Positions 8,597 to 16,607 of a stretch of 37,901 bases of DNA are shown here, one piece after another. Location: positions 1 through 37,901 of the forward strand of contig QHXW01000412.1 of NCBI GenBank assembly GCA_003223115.1, written 5' to 3'. The notes beneath the pieces were generated by a model. That model made no database searches and was not told the DNA's origin. It saw nothing but the letters and a program-made list of their open reading frames with translations. Position numbers and translations under genes: made by a program. Numbering within the stretch: position 1 is the first letter of the stretch; each line of letters begins with the position of its first letter. The stretch comes from Acidobacteriota bacterium (lineage in GTDB: Bacteria > Acidobacteriota > Terriglobia > Bryobacterales > Bryobacteraceae).

Positions 8597-10690
8597 ATGA
8601 TTGCGATTACCGGCACGGTATCACGCCGCGGCAGCACGTTGGGGGCTGTCCGTGCGGCGAAGTGGCTGCTATCGGCCACGCTTTTCCAACTCCCGTTTCT
8701 CTTCGCGCAAAAACCTGCGCCAGACCCCTTTCTTGACTGGATGGACCAGATCGCGCAGCAACAATTACAGCAGCGCGAAAACGGCATTGCCGAAATTCGA
8801 ACGGTGGCCGACGCGGAGCGCCGCAAGAAAGTGGTCCGTCAGACACTTCTCGATATTTTGGGAGGTCTGCCCGAGTACAACGGGCCGCTGAACGCGAGAA
8901 TCACCGGCCAGATCCAGGCTGACGGCTACGTCATCGAGAAAGTGATTTTCGAAAGCCTGCCGGGCTTTTTTGTGACCGCCAATCTTTACCGGCCCAACCA
9001 GCCTGGCCGTTATCCCGGTGTCCTGCTGCAGTCCGGCCATACACAGGAGGGGAAGCCCGAACCGCAGAGGCTTGCCGCCAATCTGGCTTTGAAAGGCTTT
9101 GTGTCGCTAGCTTTCGATCCTTTGGGACAAGGCGAAAGAGAACAGAGCTACGACAGCCAGGTGGACCACGCGCTCGCGGGATGGTCGGTCAACGAGCACA
9201 TCCAGGCGGGAGCCCAGGCCATTCTCGTTGGCGAGAGCGTGGCGCGCTACTTCATTTGGGACGCCAAACGAGCGCTCGATTATCTGATCAGCCGGCCGGA
9301 CGTGGACTCGACACGCGTCGGAGCCGCGGGTTGCTCGGGTGGCGGGGCATTGACGACGTTTATTGGCGCTCTCGACCCGAGGCTCAAAGCCGTGGTGCCC
9401 GCCTGCTATCCAAACTCATATCGATTGTTGTTTCGAGGATCGTATTATGATTCCGAAATGGGCTTTCCCAATTTTCTGGTCCGAGGGCTCGATGTCGCGG
9501 ATTTTGTGGAATTATCGACCCCGACGCCCTGGCTGCTCCAGGCCACGGAGCACGATTATTTCACGCCGGAAGGGGCGAAGCTTGTCTATGACGAGGTCAA
9601 GCGGTGGTACGGGCTTTATGACGCCGAGGGCAAAGTGCACTACTTTGTCGGATCGGGCCCTCACGGCACTCCGCTCGAAAGCCGGGAAGCCATCTATGAA
9701 TGGATGATCCGGTGGCTCAAAGACGGACATGGTGATTCTCACGAACAGCCCGTGAAGCTCTATCCCAATTACGAACTCCTGGTCACGCCAAACGGCCGAG
9801 TCGAGGACGAACGCGGGAGCCGGAAGGTTTACCAGTTAATCCTGGATACTTTTCACGCCAAGAAAAAACAGGGAACAGTGTCTGAGCTCGAAGCCGAGCT
9901 GCGCCGGTTGAAAATTCCATCGGACGGTTCCGCTCCGGCCGTCAAAGTATCGGATGAGTCGAGTGGACCGGAAGGCCGGCGCGAGCGCGTTACCTTTGAA
10001 AGCGAGCCGGGGGTCGAGATCAGCGGAACGCTTTACATCCCCCCGGCCGGCGGGCGAAAACCTGCAGTGCTGCTGGTTGAGGATAAAACGTCCAGTTATT
10101 GGATCCAATCAACTACTTCGCTGGCGGAAAGGATGAGAAAGGCTGGCCGGGTTGTGCTCGTATTGGAAGTCCGTGACTCTGCGCCATACGAGGATCACCG
10201 TCCATACGTCAACACTTGGACGGCGAACGCGCGCGCAAATGTGATCGGACTCAACTTGCCGGCGATGCGCGCACACGATATTTTGCGTGGCGTGGATCTA
10301 CTGGCCGCGCGTGACGACGTGGATCCCAAATCCATTCGAGCTGCCGCGCGCAGTGTCAAAGGCATCTGGCTTTTACTGGCGGCTGCGACGGATAAGAGGA
10401 TCGTCAAAGTATGGCTGGATCGAACGCCCCACAGTGTGCGGGACGCTCTGGAACATTCCATGAACACTGACTTATTCGATGCGGTGATTCCCGGCTTTGC
10501 GTTGCATTGGGATTTGGAGGACGTTACGAAAGCCATAGGAAACCGCCCGGTCTTGTGGACTGACCCGACGAATTGGATGGGGCACCCTGTTCCTGCCGGC
10601 CGTGCATTCCGGTATCGTTACGTCATCGGCGATACGACGGATCTCCACGATGAACAGGACAACGCTTACATGAACGAGTTCATCGAATGA
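8597..10690 (+). CDS. Secreted acetylxylan esterase-like alpha/beta hydrolase (tandem hydrolase domains)
   Basis: A roughly 697-residue secreted esterase/peptidase-like protein with two alpha/beta-hydrolase halves. The first half is catalytic: nucleophile Ser247 in GCSGGG, an acid at Asp320 (ATEHDYF) and the catalytic His356 (GPHG). The second half (about 465-697, beginning VEISGTLYIPP) resembles a second hydrolase domain without a clear Ser motif. The ATG at 8597 is preferred over a TTG at 8573, because it is followed by a basic stretch and hydrophobic signal peptide ending LFAQ. Relatives are annotated as acetylxylan esterases and are expected to release acetyl or other acyl groups from plant polysaccharides. 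It probably heads the operon with the amidohydrolases and the cytochrome-quinoprotein; the next gene starts 24 bases downstream. Confidence 0.88.
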   Translation: MIAITGTVSRRGSTLGAVRAAKWLLSATLFQLPFLFAQKPAPDPFLDWMDQIAQQQLQQRENGIAEIRTVADAERRKKVVRQTLLDILGGLPEYNGPLNARITGQIQADGYVIEKVIFESLPGFFVTANLYRPNQPGRYPGVLLQSGHTQEGKPEPQRLAANLALKGFVSLAFDPLGQGEREQSYDSQVDHALAGWSVNEHIQAGAQAILVGESVARYFIWDAKRALDYLISRPDVDSTRVGAAGCSGGGALTTFIGALDPRLKAVVPACYPNSYRLLFRGSYYDSEMGFPNFLVRGLDVADFVELSTPTPWLLQATEHDYFTPEGAKLVYDEVKRWYGLYDAEGKVHYFVGSGPHGTPLESREAIYEWMIRWLKDGHGDSHEQPVKLYPNYELLVTPNGRVEDERGSRKVYQLILDTFHAKKKQGTVSELEAELRRLKIPSDGSAPAVKVSDESSGPEGRRERVTFESEPGVEISGTLYIPPAGGRKPAVLLVEDKTSSYWIQSTTSLAERMRKAGRVVLVLEVRDSAPYEDHRPYVNTWTANARANVIGLNLPAMRAHDILRGVDLLAARDDVDPKSIRAAARSVKGIWLLLAAATDKRIVKVWLDRTPHSVRDALEHSMNTDLFDAVIPGFALHWDLEDVTKAIGNRPVLWTDPTNWMGHPVPAGRAFRYRYVIGDTTDLHDEQDNAYMNEFIE

Positions 10691-10714
10691 TGGTCGAGAC
10701 CCCCCATCAACCAC

Positions 10715-11629
10715 ATGCTCCCTTCAGAGCCGCATAGAATCGCAAGATCACTGGATCGCCGCACCTTCTTCAGACGCGTTTGCGGAGCCATGCCTGTCAT
10801 GGCCGCGGCCCCGTCGATTGCCCGAGGTTTAGCCCAGGACAAGCCGCCGGTGGTTTGGGATATTCACTGCCACCTGACGAATGTCCCGGGAGCTACGCCC
10901 GAAGATCGCATGGCGGAGATCGTCAAATACATGGGTCGAATGGGAATCGACCGGGTCATGCTCTCGCTAGGTTATCCGCTTCTGATGAATCCGCCGCCCG
11001 AGCAGCTTCGCGAAGAGAACAATCAGGTGCTGCAGGCGATCAAATCGAGACCCGATCGCGCTTACGGTTTTGTTTACCTGAACCCGAATTACGTGCAGGC
11101 CAGCCTTGACGAGTTCGATCGTTGCGTCCGCGATGGTCCCATGGTGGGGGTCAAGTTGCTAGTCGCCAAGCGGTGCAACGCTCCGGAACTTGACCCCATT
11201 GTGGAACGTGCCACCGCTCTTCAAGCGCCAATCATGCAGCACACGTGGATGAAAGTCGGCGGCAACGAGCCTGGCGAATCCACGCCCTACGACATCGTGG
11301 AACTCGCCGCGCGGCATCCCGGCGCACGCCTCATTTGCGGCCATGCCGGTGGAGATTGGGAACTCGGGATTCGCGTCGTTCGCAGCTCCAAAACACTGTG
11401 CGTCGAATTGGCCGGCTCCCATCCGACAGCAGGTTTTATGGAAATGGCCGTGCGGGAACTTGGAGCCGAGCGGATTATTTACGGCAGTGACGCGTTCGGC
11501 AGAAGCTTCGCTTCGCAACTAGGGAAAGTGATGGGAGCCGAGATTCCGGAATCCGCGAGGAGACTGATCTTCGGTGAAAATCTGCGCCGCATCCTGACAC
11601 CGATCCTGCGTGCGAAAGGGTACGCATGA
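10715..11629 (+). CDS. Amidohydrolase family protein with Tat-like signal
   Basis: A 304-residue TIM-barrel metal hydrolase of the amidohydrolase-2 type (hydrolysis or decarboxylation of small cyclic or aromatic acids; substrate not predictable). An RRTFFRR twin-arginine-like motif and hydrophobic stretch at residues 15-40 suggest folded export. Metal ligands are in place: HCH (His51, His53) on strand 1, a His in IMQHTW, a His in LICGHAGG, and Asp259 in YGSDAFG. The start at 10715 follows the esterase stop by 24 bases. Its stop overlaps the next start by 4 bases (ATGA), so the two amidohydrolase-fold proteins are made together and may form a complex or successive steps. Confidence 0.88.
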   Translation: MLPSEPHRIARSLDRRTFFRRVCGAMPVMAAAPSIARGLAQDKPPVVWDIHCHLTNVPGATPEDRMAEIVKYMGRMGIDRVMLSLGYPLLMNPPPEQLREENNQVLQAIKSRPDRAYGFVYLNPNYVQASLDEFDRCVRDGPMVGVKLLVAKRCNAPELDPIVERATALQAPIMQHTWMKVGGNEPGESTPYDIVELAARHPGARLICGHAGGDWELGIRVVRSSKTLCVELAGSHPTAGFMEMAVRELGAERIIYGSDAFGRSFASQLGKVMGAEIPESARRLIFGENLRRILTPILRAKGYA

Positions 11630-12393
11630 TCGACGTCAACGTGAATCTGTCGCGGTGGCCGTTTCGTCGTTTAGCCGGCGACGACCCGGAAGGTCTGGCC
11701 GCCCGGCTTCGCACACGCAACGTCAGCAGGGTATGGGCAGGCACCTTCGACGGTGTATTTCATAAGGACCTTTCGAGCGCGAATGAGCGACTGGTGAACG
11801 ACTGTACCCGCTACGGCGCCGGGATTCTCGTCCCATTCGGCTCCATCAACCCCAAACTGCCGGACTGGCAGCAGGACTTGCGGCGTTGCGGCGAAGAATA
11901 TAAGATGCCGGGGATCCGTCTCCATCCGAACTACCACGGGTACCCGCTCACGGATCCCGTCTTTGCGAATCTGTTGCATCTGGCGTCTGCCCGGCGCCTC
12001 GTCGTTCAACTCGCCGTATGCATGGAAGATGAGCGTACGCAGCATCCGCTGATGCGCGTACCACCGGTTGATTTGTCTCCACTGCCCGACCTGCTGAAGA
12101 ACGAGCCGGAAGCGCGGGTTGTCATCCTGAATTCTGATCACTTGCACAACGTCGAGCAGTTGCAAAAACTGGCGGCTGCGGGGAATGCCCATTTTGATAT
12201 TTCTATGGTAGAAGGTGTGGGCGGAGTAGCTCGCTTGGCGCAGAAGATCTCCGTCAGGCGGGTGCTGTTCGGTTCACATTACCCGCTGTTTTATTTTGAG
12301 TCGGCCCTGCTGAAAGTTCGGGAAGCCGGTTTGACCGAAACGGAAAGACAGGCGGTGCTCGAAGAGAACGCGCGGGGGATGGTGGCGTCATGA
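11626..12393 (+). CDS. Amidohydrolase-fold protein with degenerate metal site
   Basis: A 255-residue protein with overall similarity to amidohydrolase-2 (strand-1 start MIDVNVN, IRLHPNYHGY, VVILNSDHLHN, VLFGSHYPLFYFES, and a C-terminal helix with LEENARGM). The usual HxH metal pair is replaced by Asn5-x-Asn7, and the Asp of the GSDxP motif is replaced by His218. It may therefore bind metal differently, or be a non-catalytic partner. No signal peptide is visible, unlike its upstream neighbour. The ATG at 11626 overlaps the preceding stop by 4 bases and its own stop overlaps the next start by 4 bases, which ties it tightly to the operon. Confidence 0.82.
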   Translation: MIDVNVNLSRWPFRRLAGDDPEGLAARLRTRNVSRVWAGTFDGVFHKDLSSANERLVNDCTRYGAGILVPFGSINPKLPDWQQDLRRCGEEYKMPGIRLHPNYHGYPLTDPVFANLLHLASARRLVVQLAVCMEDERTQHPLMRVPPVDLSPLPDLLKNEPEARVVILNSDHLHNVEQLQKLAAAGNAHFDISMVEGVGGVARLAQKISVRRVLFGSHYPLFYFESALLKVREAGLTETERQAVLEENARGMVAS

Positions 12394-14789
12394 TTTTTCA
12401 AGTCACCAGGGATGCAATATACAGGACGCGGAACACGCAGAAGTGGAACTGGCGGTCTGCAGCTAGCGCGGCAATCATACTGTGGGCTCTGGTCCTGAGT
12501 CCCTCACGCATGGCGGGGCAGAATCCCGCCGCGGCCCCTCCAAATCTGGCGGAAGGTCAGGGAACATACGCCGAACGCTGCGTCGGTTGTCACGGGGCCG
12601 ACGCTCATGGGACCGATCAGGCTCCGGGTCTCGTGGGCAACAGCCGGGTCAGTGGTCAGTCCGTTCAGAAGATCCGTGACGTGATTCGCAACGGTATTCC
12701 CCGGACCGGCATGCCGGGTTTCGATCTGCCGGCTCGGGATCTCGACGCTCTTGCAGCCTTCGTGCACTCATTAAATGTGGAGGCGGCTCGAAGCGACGTG
12801 CCCGGTAATCCGGCCGCCGGAGAGCAATTGTTTTTTGGAAAAGGGCAATGCGCTACCTGCCATATGGTCTCCGGCAGAGGCGAGCCCATTGGTCCGGATT
12901 TGTCGAACATCGGCCATGGGAGGACTGTTGACCAAATTCGATCGTCACTGCTCGAGCCCGGCGCGCGTATCGCCCGCGGCTATGAACTGGTGACCGTGGA
13001 GTTGCGGGATGGCAACACGCTTCGCGGTTTCGCGCGGAGCCGGAGCAATTTCGACCTTCGCCTAGAGGATCTGACGGGAAAGATCCACCTGCTTCAGGAG
13101 AGCCAGATCGCTGCGATCCACGAAGAAGATGCATCGCCGATGCCCGCCGTAAGAGCCAACCCTGAAGAGTTGCAGGATCTGATCGCTTATCTCAGCCGGC
13201 TGACCGGCGTGAAGCCCAGATTGATGGCGGCCATCCACGCGCCCGGGCCGGACGAAATTGATTTCTCTCGAATTCTGAATCCCCGCCCGGGAGATTGGTT
13301 GACTTACAACGGAAAGCTGAGCGGGAATCGATACAGCGATCTCAAACAGATCAATACCAAGAACGTGAACCGGTTGGCGCTGAAGTGGATATTTACCGTG
13401 CCTCTCTGGATGCAGCTTCTTCCTGACACCGGCTACTACATCGAGAACATGAAGTACTTTGGCCTCGAGACGACGCCTATTGTGGCTGATGGCACGATGT
13501 ACGTGACTGGTCCCCATCAGGTGTATGCGCTCGATGCTCTCACAGGGCGCGTGATCTGGGAGTATTCCCGGCCGCGAACTCAAGGACTGGTTAGCGACGC
13601 GTCGTTGGGCACGAATCGGGGCGTGGCGATTCTTGGCGATAAGATCTTCAGGACCACCGACAACGCACACCTGATTGCGTTGAACCGCACAACGGGCAAA
13701 TTGGTTTGGGAACAAGTGATGCCTGAGGAGGCCCAGAAATATGGCTCGACCATGGCGCCTTTGGTTGTGAAGGACCTGGTGATCGCGGGCGTCTCGGGCG
13801 GCGACTGGGGCATTCGCGGATTTATCGCCGCATACAAGGCCGACACCGGCGAGCGCGTGTGGCGGTTTTGGACCGTTCCGGCCAAAGGAGAGCCCGGCAT
13901 CGAGACCTGGAAAGGCGAGGAACCCAAGGTCGGCGGGGGCTCGACGTGGCTCACCGGTACTTATGATCCGAAGACCGATACGTTATACTGGCCCACCGGC
14001 AATCCTTTTCCAAACTCCGACGATCGTAACCGGCCGGGCGACAATCTCTTCACCGATTGCATTCTAGCGCTCGACGCCGGCACCGGAAAGTTGAAATGGC
14101 ATTATCAGTTCACTCCACACGATCTTCACGATTGGGATTCGACCGAACCGCCGGTTCTGATCGACACGCGGTATCACGGGCAAGACAGAAAGCTGCTGCT
14201 GTTTGCGAATCGCAACGGGTTCTTCTACGTGCTTGACCGGACCAATGGAAAGGTTCTGCTGGCCAAGCCATTCATCAAGCAGCTCACCTGGGCCAGCGGA
14301 ATTGGTCCAGACGGCCGTCCCCAGTACTTGCAGGAGGGCGATGTAACCTGCCCGGAAGCTGCAACGAATTGGAATGCAACCGCGTTCAGCCCGGTGACAC
14401 GTCTTTATTACCTGGTCGCAGTCGAAGAGTGCGTGGTCAAACTTTCGTCCGGCGCTGGAAAGAGGCAGCTTCCGAAAGAGGAGCCCGCCGTGAAGTACGT
14501 GCGCGCGCTGGATATCGAGAGCGGAAAAGTGGTTTGGGAAAAGCCTCAGATCGGACCAGCGGATGGTAAGCGCTGTGCGGGCGTGTTAGGGACAGCCGGC
14601 GGCCTGGTATTTTACGGAGACCCGGGTGGGGATTTTGTGGCTCTCGACGAGCGGGACGGGAAAACGCTGTGGCATTTCCCTGCTGGCGGAGAAAACAAGA
14701 CATCTCCCGTGACGTTCACCGTTGGCGGAAAACAGTTCATCGCCATTGCCATCGGTTCAAATATCCTGTGCTTTGGCTTGAACGACTAA
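12390..14789 (+). CDS. Di-haem cytochrome c / PQQ-dependent dehydrogenase fusion
   Basis: A 799-residue exported quinohaemoprotein. A signal anchor (about 20-43) is followed by two cytochrome c units with CVGCH (64-68) and CATCH (154-158); Met108 in TGMPG is the likely axial ligand of the first haem. From about 290 to the end it is an eight-bladed PQQ propeller like methanol/alcohol dehydrogenases (GDWLTYNGKLSGNRYSDL, GGSTWLTGTYDP, HYQFTPHDLHDWDS with a candidate catalytic Asp583, and repeated WxF/ALD blade signatures). PQQ enzymes oxidise alcohols or sugars in the periplasm and pass electrons to cytochromes. Here the haems are N-terminal, while classical type II enzymes carry a C-terminal one. 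The adjacent Cys-Cys pair of methanol dehydrogenases is not seen. Last gene of the operon. Confidence 0.93.
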   Translation: MIFQVTRDAIYRTRNTQKWNWRSAASAAIILWALVLSPSRMAGQNPAAAPPNLAEGQGTYAERCVGCHGADAHGTDQAPGLVGNSRVSGQSVQKIRDVIRNGIPRTGMPGFDLPARDLDALAAFVHSLNVEAARSDVPGNPAAGEQLFFGKGQCATCHMVSGRGEPIGPDLSNIGHGRTVDQIRSSLLEPGARIARGYELVTVELRDGNTLRGFARSRSNFDLRLEDLTGKIHLLQESQIAAIHEEDASPMPAVRANPEELQDLIAYLSRLTGVKPRLMAAIHAPGPDEIDFSRILNPRPGDWLTYNGKLSGNRYSDLKQINTKNVNRLALKWIFTVPLWMQLLPDTGYYIENMKYFGLETTPIVADGTMYVTGPHQVYALDALTGRVIWEYSRPRTQGLVSDASLGTNRGVAILGDKIFRTTDNAHLIALNRTTGKLVWEQVMPEEAQKYGSTMAPLVVKDLVIAGVSGGDWGIRGFIAAYKADTGERVWRFWTVPAKGEPGIETWKGEEPKVGGGSTWLTGTYDPKTDTLYWPTGNPFPNSDDRNRPGDNLFTDCILALDAGTGKLKWHYQFTPHDLHDWDSTEPPVLIDTRYHGQDRKLLLFANRNGFFYVLDRTNGKVLLAKPFIKQLTWASGIGPDGRPQYLQEGDVTCPEAATNWNATAFSPVTRLYYLVAVEECVVKLSSGAGKRQLPKEEPAVKYVRALDIESGKVVWEKPQIGPADGKRCAGVLGTAGGLVFYGDPGGDFVALDERDGKTLWHFPAGGENKTSPVTFTVGGKQFIAIAIGSNILCFGLND

Positions 14790-14846
14790 GTTCCGAGCAT
14801 CGGCCTGCGGCGGCCGGCTACTTGCCGCCTCTGTCCTGAATGTACC
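14762..14846. repeat. Direct repeat, copy A (3' end of quinoprotein gene plus deacetylase-like tail)
   Basis: This stretch covers the last 28 bases of the quinoprotein gene and the DNA behind it. Positions 14762-14805 are identical over 44 bases to 15529-15572. After a 12-base segment present only here, similarity resumes with 15 identical bases (14818-14832 versus 15575-15589) and then CCTGAATGTACC in both. On the minus strand it encodes a tail RYIQDRGGK, close to the deacetylase end RYIQEHRGGK. Confidence 0.9.
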
Positions 14847-15528
14847 TCGGCTTGCTGTCCGTTGAGGGGGGCTGCCCGTGATCATAGCCGCCTAAAGCGG
14901 GCCTTCCCGGCCCGGCATATGGGTCAGGTACAGGCATACCGACCGTATAGATAGGAACTGCAGAAATATTCTGCGAGATTGTCACTGTGTTATGCGAGAT
15001 CATACAATGAAAATCAGCCGCCTCTCTGGAGGTCAGCAAAGCACCAGGCGCCTCGTTCCATATTGTAGGTGAGGGGCCTGAACTGCGGATGCGACGAACG
15101 CCCGCCCCGCTACCTCCAATCGAAAGAATCTCCTGAACCCTTCCTTCCTGCGGCTACGATAAGCAGATTGCGTCCAGTCGCCTGCGCACGTTGCCTGTGC
15201 ATGCTGCTAGCTAGAGTAAATGGCTGTCCGACGCAGCCAAATCATGAGCGCCGACATCGAAAGATGGGACCCGCCCAATGATCCAACAGCATTCGAGTCG
15301 CTCTGTCTCGAACTCTGGCGGGATATCTGGCAGGATCATGCCCAGAAGAACGGGCGAAGCGGCCAGCCGCAGGCCGGCGTTGATGTGTTTTGGATAACAT
15401 CAGGTTCCCAAATCTGCGGCACGTCTGTACCACACAAGCGCTTAATCTCTGTTCTTTGGCACAAGTGTACCAGTGTCGAACAATTCTCTTAGCCGTTCGG
15501 CGGCGCTGCAGTCACTCCTTTTCGCCGC
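14847..15528. other. Insert between direct repeats, with broken ORFs
   Basis: About 680 bases lie between the two repeat copies, with no intact gene. On the minus strand an open frame runs from about 15100 into repeat A, ending at 14818. Its PVPDPYAG segment faintly recalls TadG/TadE-type pilus assembly proteins, but I cannot assign it. On the plus strand lies a short nuclease-like fragment (15244-15492). No transposase motif or terminal inverted repeats were seen, so the way it arrived is unknown. Confidence 0.6.
15244..15492 (+). pseudogene. N-terminal fragment resembling a defence-type nuclease/NTPase protein
   Basis: The first 49 codons (15244-15390) read WDPPNDPTAFESLCLELW, then KNGRSGQPQAGVDVF. 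From memory, this FExLC...GRxGQxQxGVD pattern matches the N-terminal Mrr/Cap4-like nuclease domain of large STAND-type or other predicted antiviral proteins, in which the Asp of GVD is a nuclease active-site residue. After GVDVF the sequence loses all similarity and stops at 15492. The intact family is several hundred residues long, so this is a truncated relic, not a working gene. The family assignment comes from a short stretch and is tentative. Confidence 0.5.
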
Positions 15529-15608
15529 TATCCTGTGCTTTGGCTTGAACGACTAAGTTCCGAGCATCGGCCCGCTACTTGCCGCCTCTATGCTCCTGAA
15601 TGTACCGG
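15529..15608. repeat. Direct repeat, copy B (quinoprotein tail plus 3' end of deacetylase gene)
   Basis: Second copy of the 14762-14846 segment. Positions 15529-15572 repeat the last codons and stop of the quinoprotein gene exactly, far from that gene. They lead directly into the real 3' end of the polysaccharide deacetylase gene (from 15575). The two copies differ by small indels after the 44-base identical core. Confidence 0.9.
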
Positions 15609-16384
15609 GAAATATTTTCCACAGTATCGAGCCAGATACCATTCGCGTGGTCTGCGGCGTACTTTAAGAACTGCTCCAACACCGTAGCGTCATTGGTCTG
15701 GTGTCCGGGACTGCCGATTTCATGTCCGGCAAAAACCAGCCAGCCCCCCGTTTGAGCGGCGGCCACGACAGCGGCCTTCATGTCCTCAAGGCTCATTCCG
15801 TCAGAGTCCACGCCCAGCGTCTGTGCCAAATCGCAGAACATGGGATCGTTCGCCGCTTCTTCTCGAAAACCACGGCCCACGCGAAAGCGCTTCGCAACCA
15901 GCGGAACGTAGCTCCTGGTCTCTGTGCCCCGTCCGATGAATTTCTCGCCGCAAGGATAGGCAAACGTGGTGGGCTTCACGCCCAGCAAACTCTCCGTATC
16001 ACGGTTGGCGCTGTCGAGCTCGTTCTCCATCATGGCTACGGTGTAGTTTTCGAGAGCATTGCTCCGCGACCACGGGAAGTTGCCCGTGCACGGGTGTGAT
16101 GCGGAATGATTCCCGATCTCGTGTCCCTTCGCCGCGGCGCTTTTCCAGCCATCCAGGCGTTTTTGGGTGTTTTTCGGGTTTACGTAAAAGGTGACCTTGA
16201 CGCCGTACTTTTCGAACAAAGGCAACCCGACATCAATCTGGCTGGCGCGGGCATCGTCGAATGACAGGCTGACGGCCACCCGCTTACCCTCCGGCCAATG
16301 AAACACGGCATCGGACTTCTGCGCCCTCACTTCGCACTGCGCGCCGACGAGAAACGCAAACGCTGCTACGACTAAGGATTTCAT
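15575..16384 (-). CDS. Secreted polysaccharide deacetylase (NodB homology, CE4)
   Basis: A 269-residue exported carbohydrate-esterase-4 protein that should remove N- or O-acetyl groups from a polysaccharide such as peptidoglycan, chitin or xylan. A signal peptide covers about residues 1-21. The NodB motifs are visible: SFDDA (41-45, catalytic base and metal Asp), HSASHP (93-98, metal His), YPCG (motif 3) and a late WLVFAGHEIG containing the catalytic His. The length is typical for a single-domain enzyme. The ATG at 16384 is followed at once by the signal peptide; no clear Shine-Dalgarno is seen. It converges on the quinoprotein operon, with the repeat-flanked insert between them. A link to acetyl-ester breakdown by the upstream esterase is possible but unproven. 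Confidence 0.92.
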   Translation of the reverse strand: MKSLVVAAFAFLVGAQCEVRAQKSDAVFHWPEGKRVAVSLSFDDARASQIDVGLPLFEKYGVKVTFYVNPKNTQKRLDGWKSAAAKGHEIGNHSASHPCTGNFPWSRSNALENYTVAMMENELDSANRDTESLLGVKPTTFAYPCGEKFIGRGTETRSYVPLVAKRFRVGRGFREEAANDPMFCDLAQTLGVDSDGMSLEDMKAAVVAAAQTGGWLVFAGHEIGSPGHQTNDATVLEQFLKYAADHANGIWLDTVENISRYIQEHRGGK

Positions 16385-16414
16385 AAATTGTTCTTAATCA
16401 TTATGTGGCGCGGC

Positions 16415-16428
16415 CGCGATTTATCGCG
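16415..16428. promoter_or_regulatory. Palindrome in the divergent region before the cell-envelope cluster
   Basis: CGCGAT and ATCGCG form a perfect 6-base inverted repeat with a 2-base centre. It lies between the minus-strand deacetylase gene and the plus-strand FHA gene. A site here could serve as an operator for either gene, but 6-base arms in GC-rich DNA can occur by chance. Confidence 0.25.
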
Positions 16429-16607
16429 ACGCTCGGCTTAACGACGACAGAAGTTGCGTGAGACTAGCGCAATCGCCCTCTACCGGCGCATTTGGCCGAT
16501 TCTACCATCTCACCCGCAACAAGCGTACGTTGCCGCACGACCGGCGCTCCAGGCGACTTGTTAAGATTGAATTGGAACACGCGCGCAACGAATCTCGTAT
16601 CCGAAAT

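Noticed and set aside
14762-15608. Insertion sequence or composite transposon between the repeats
   Set aside because: No transposase motif, no terminal inverted repeats, and the flanking repeat is about 80 bases of local gene ends, too long and wrong in kind for target duplications.
16458-16607. Longer FHA protein starting at 16458
   Set aside because: The extra 50 residues show no conserved pattern; the domain similarity begins at the ATG at 16608.
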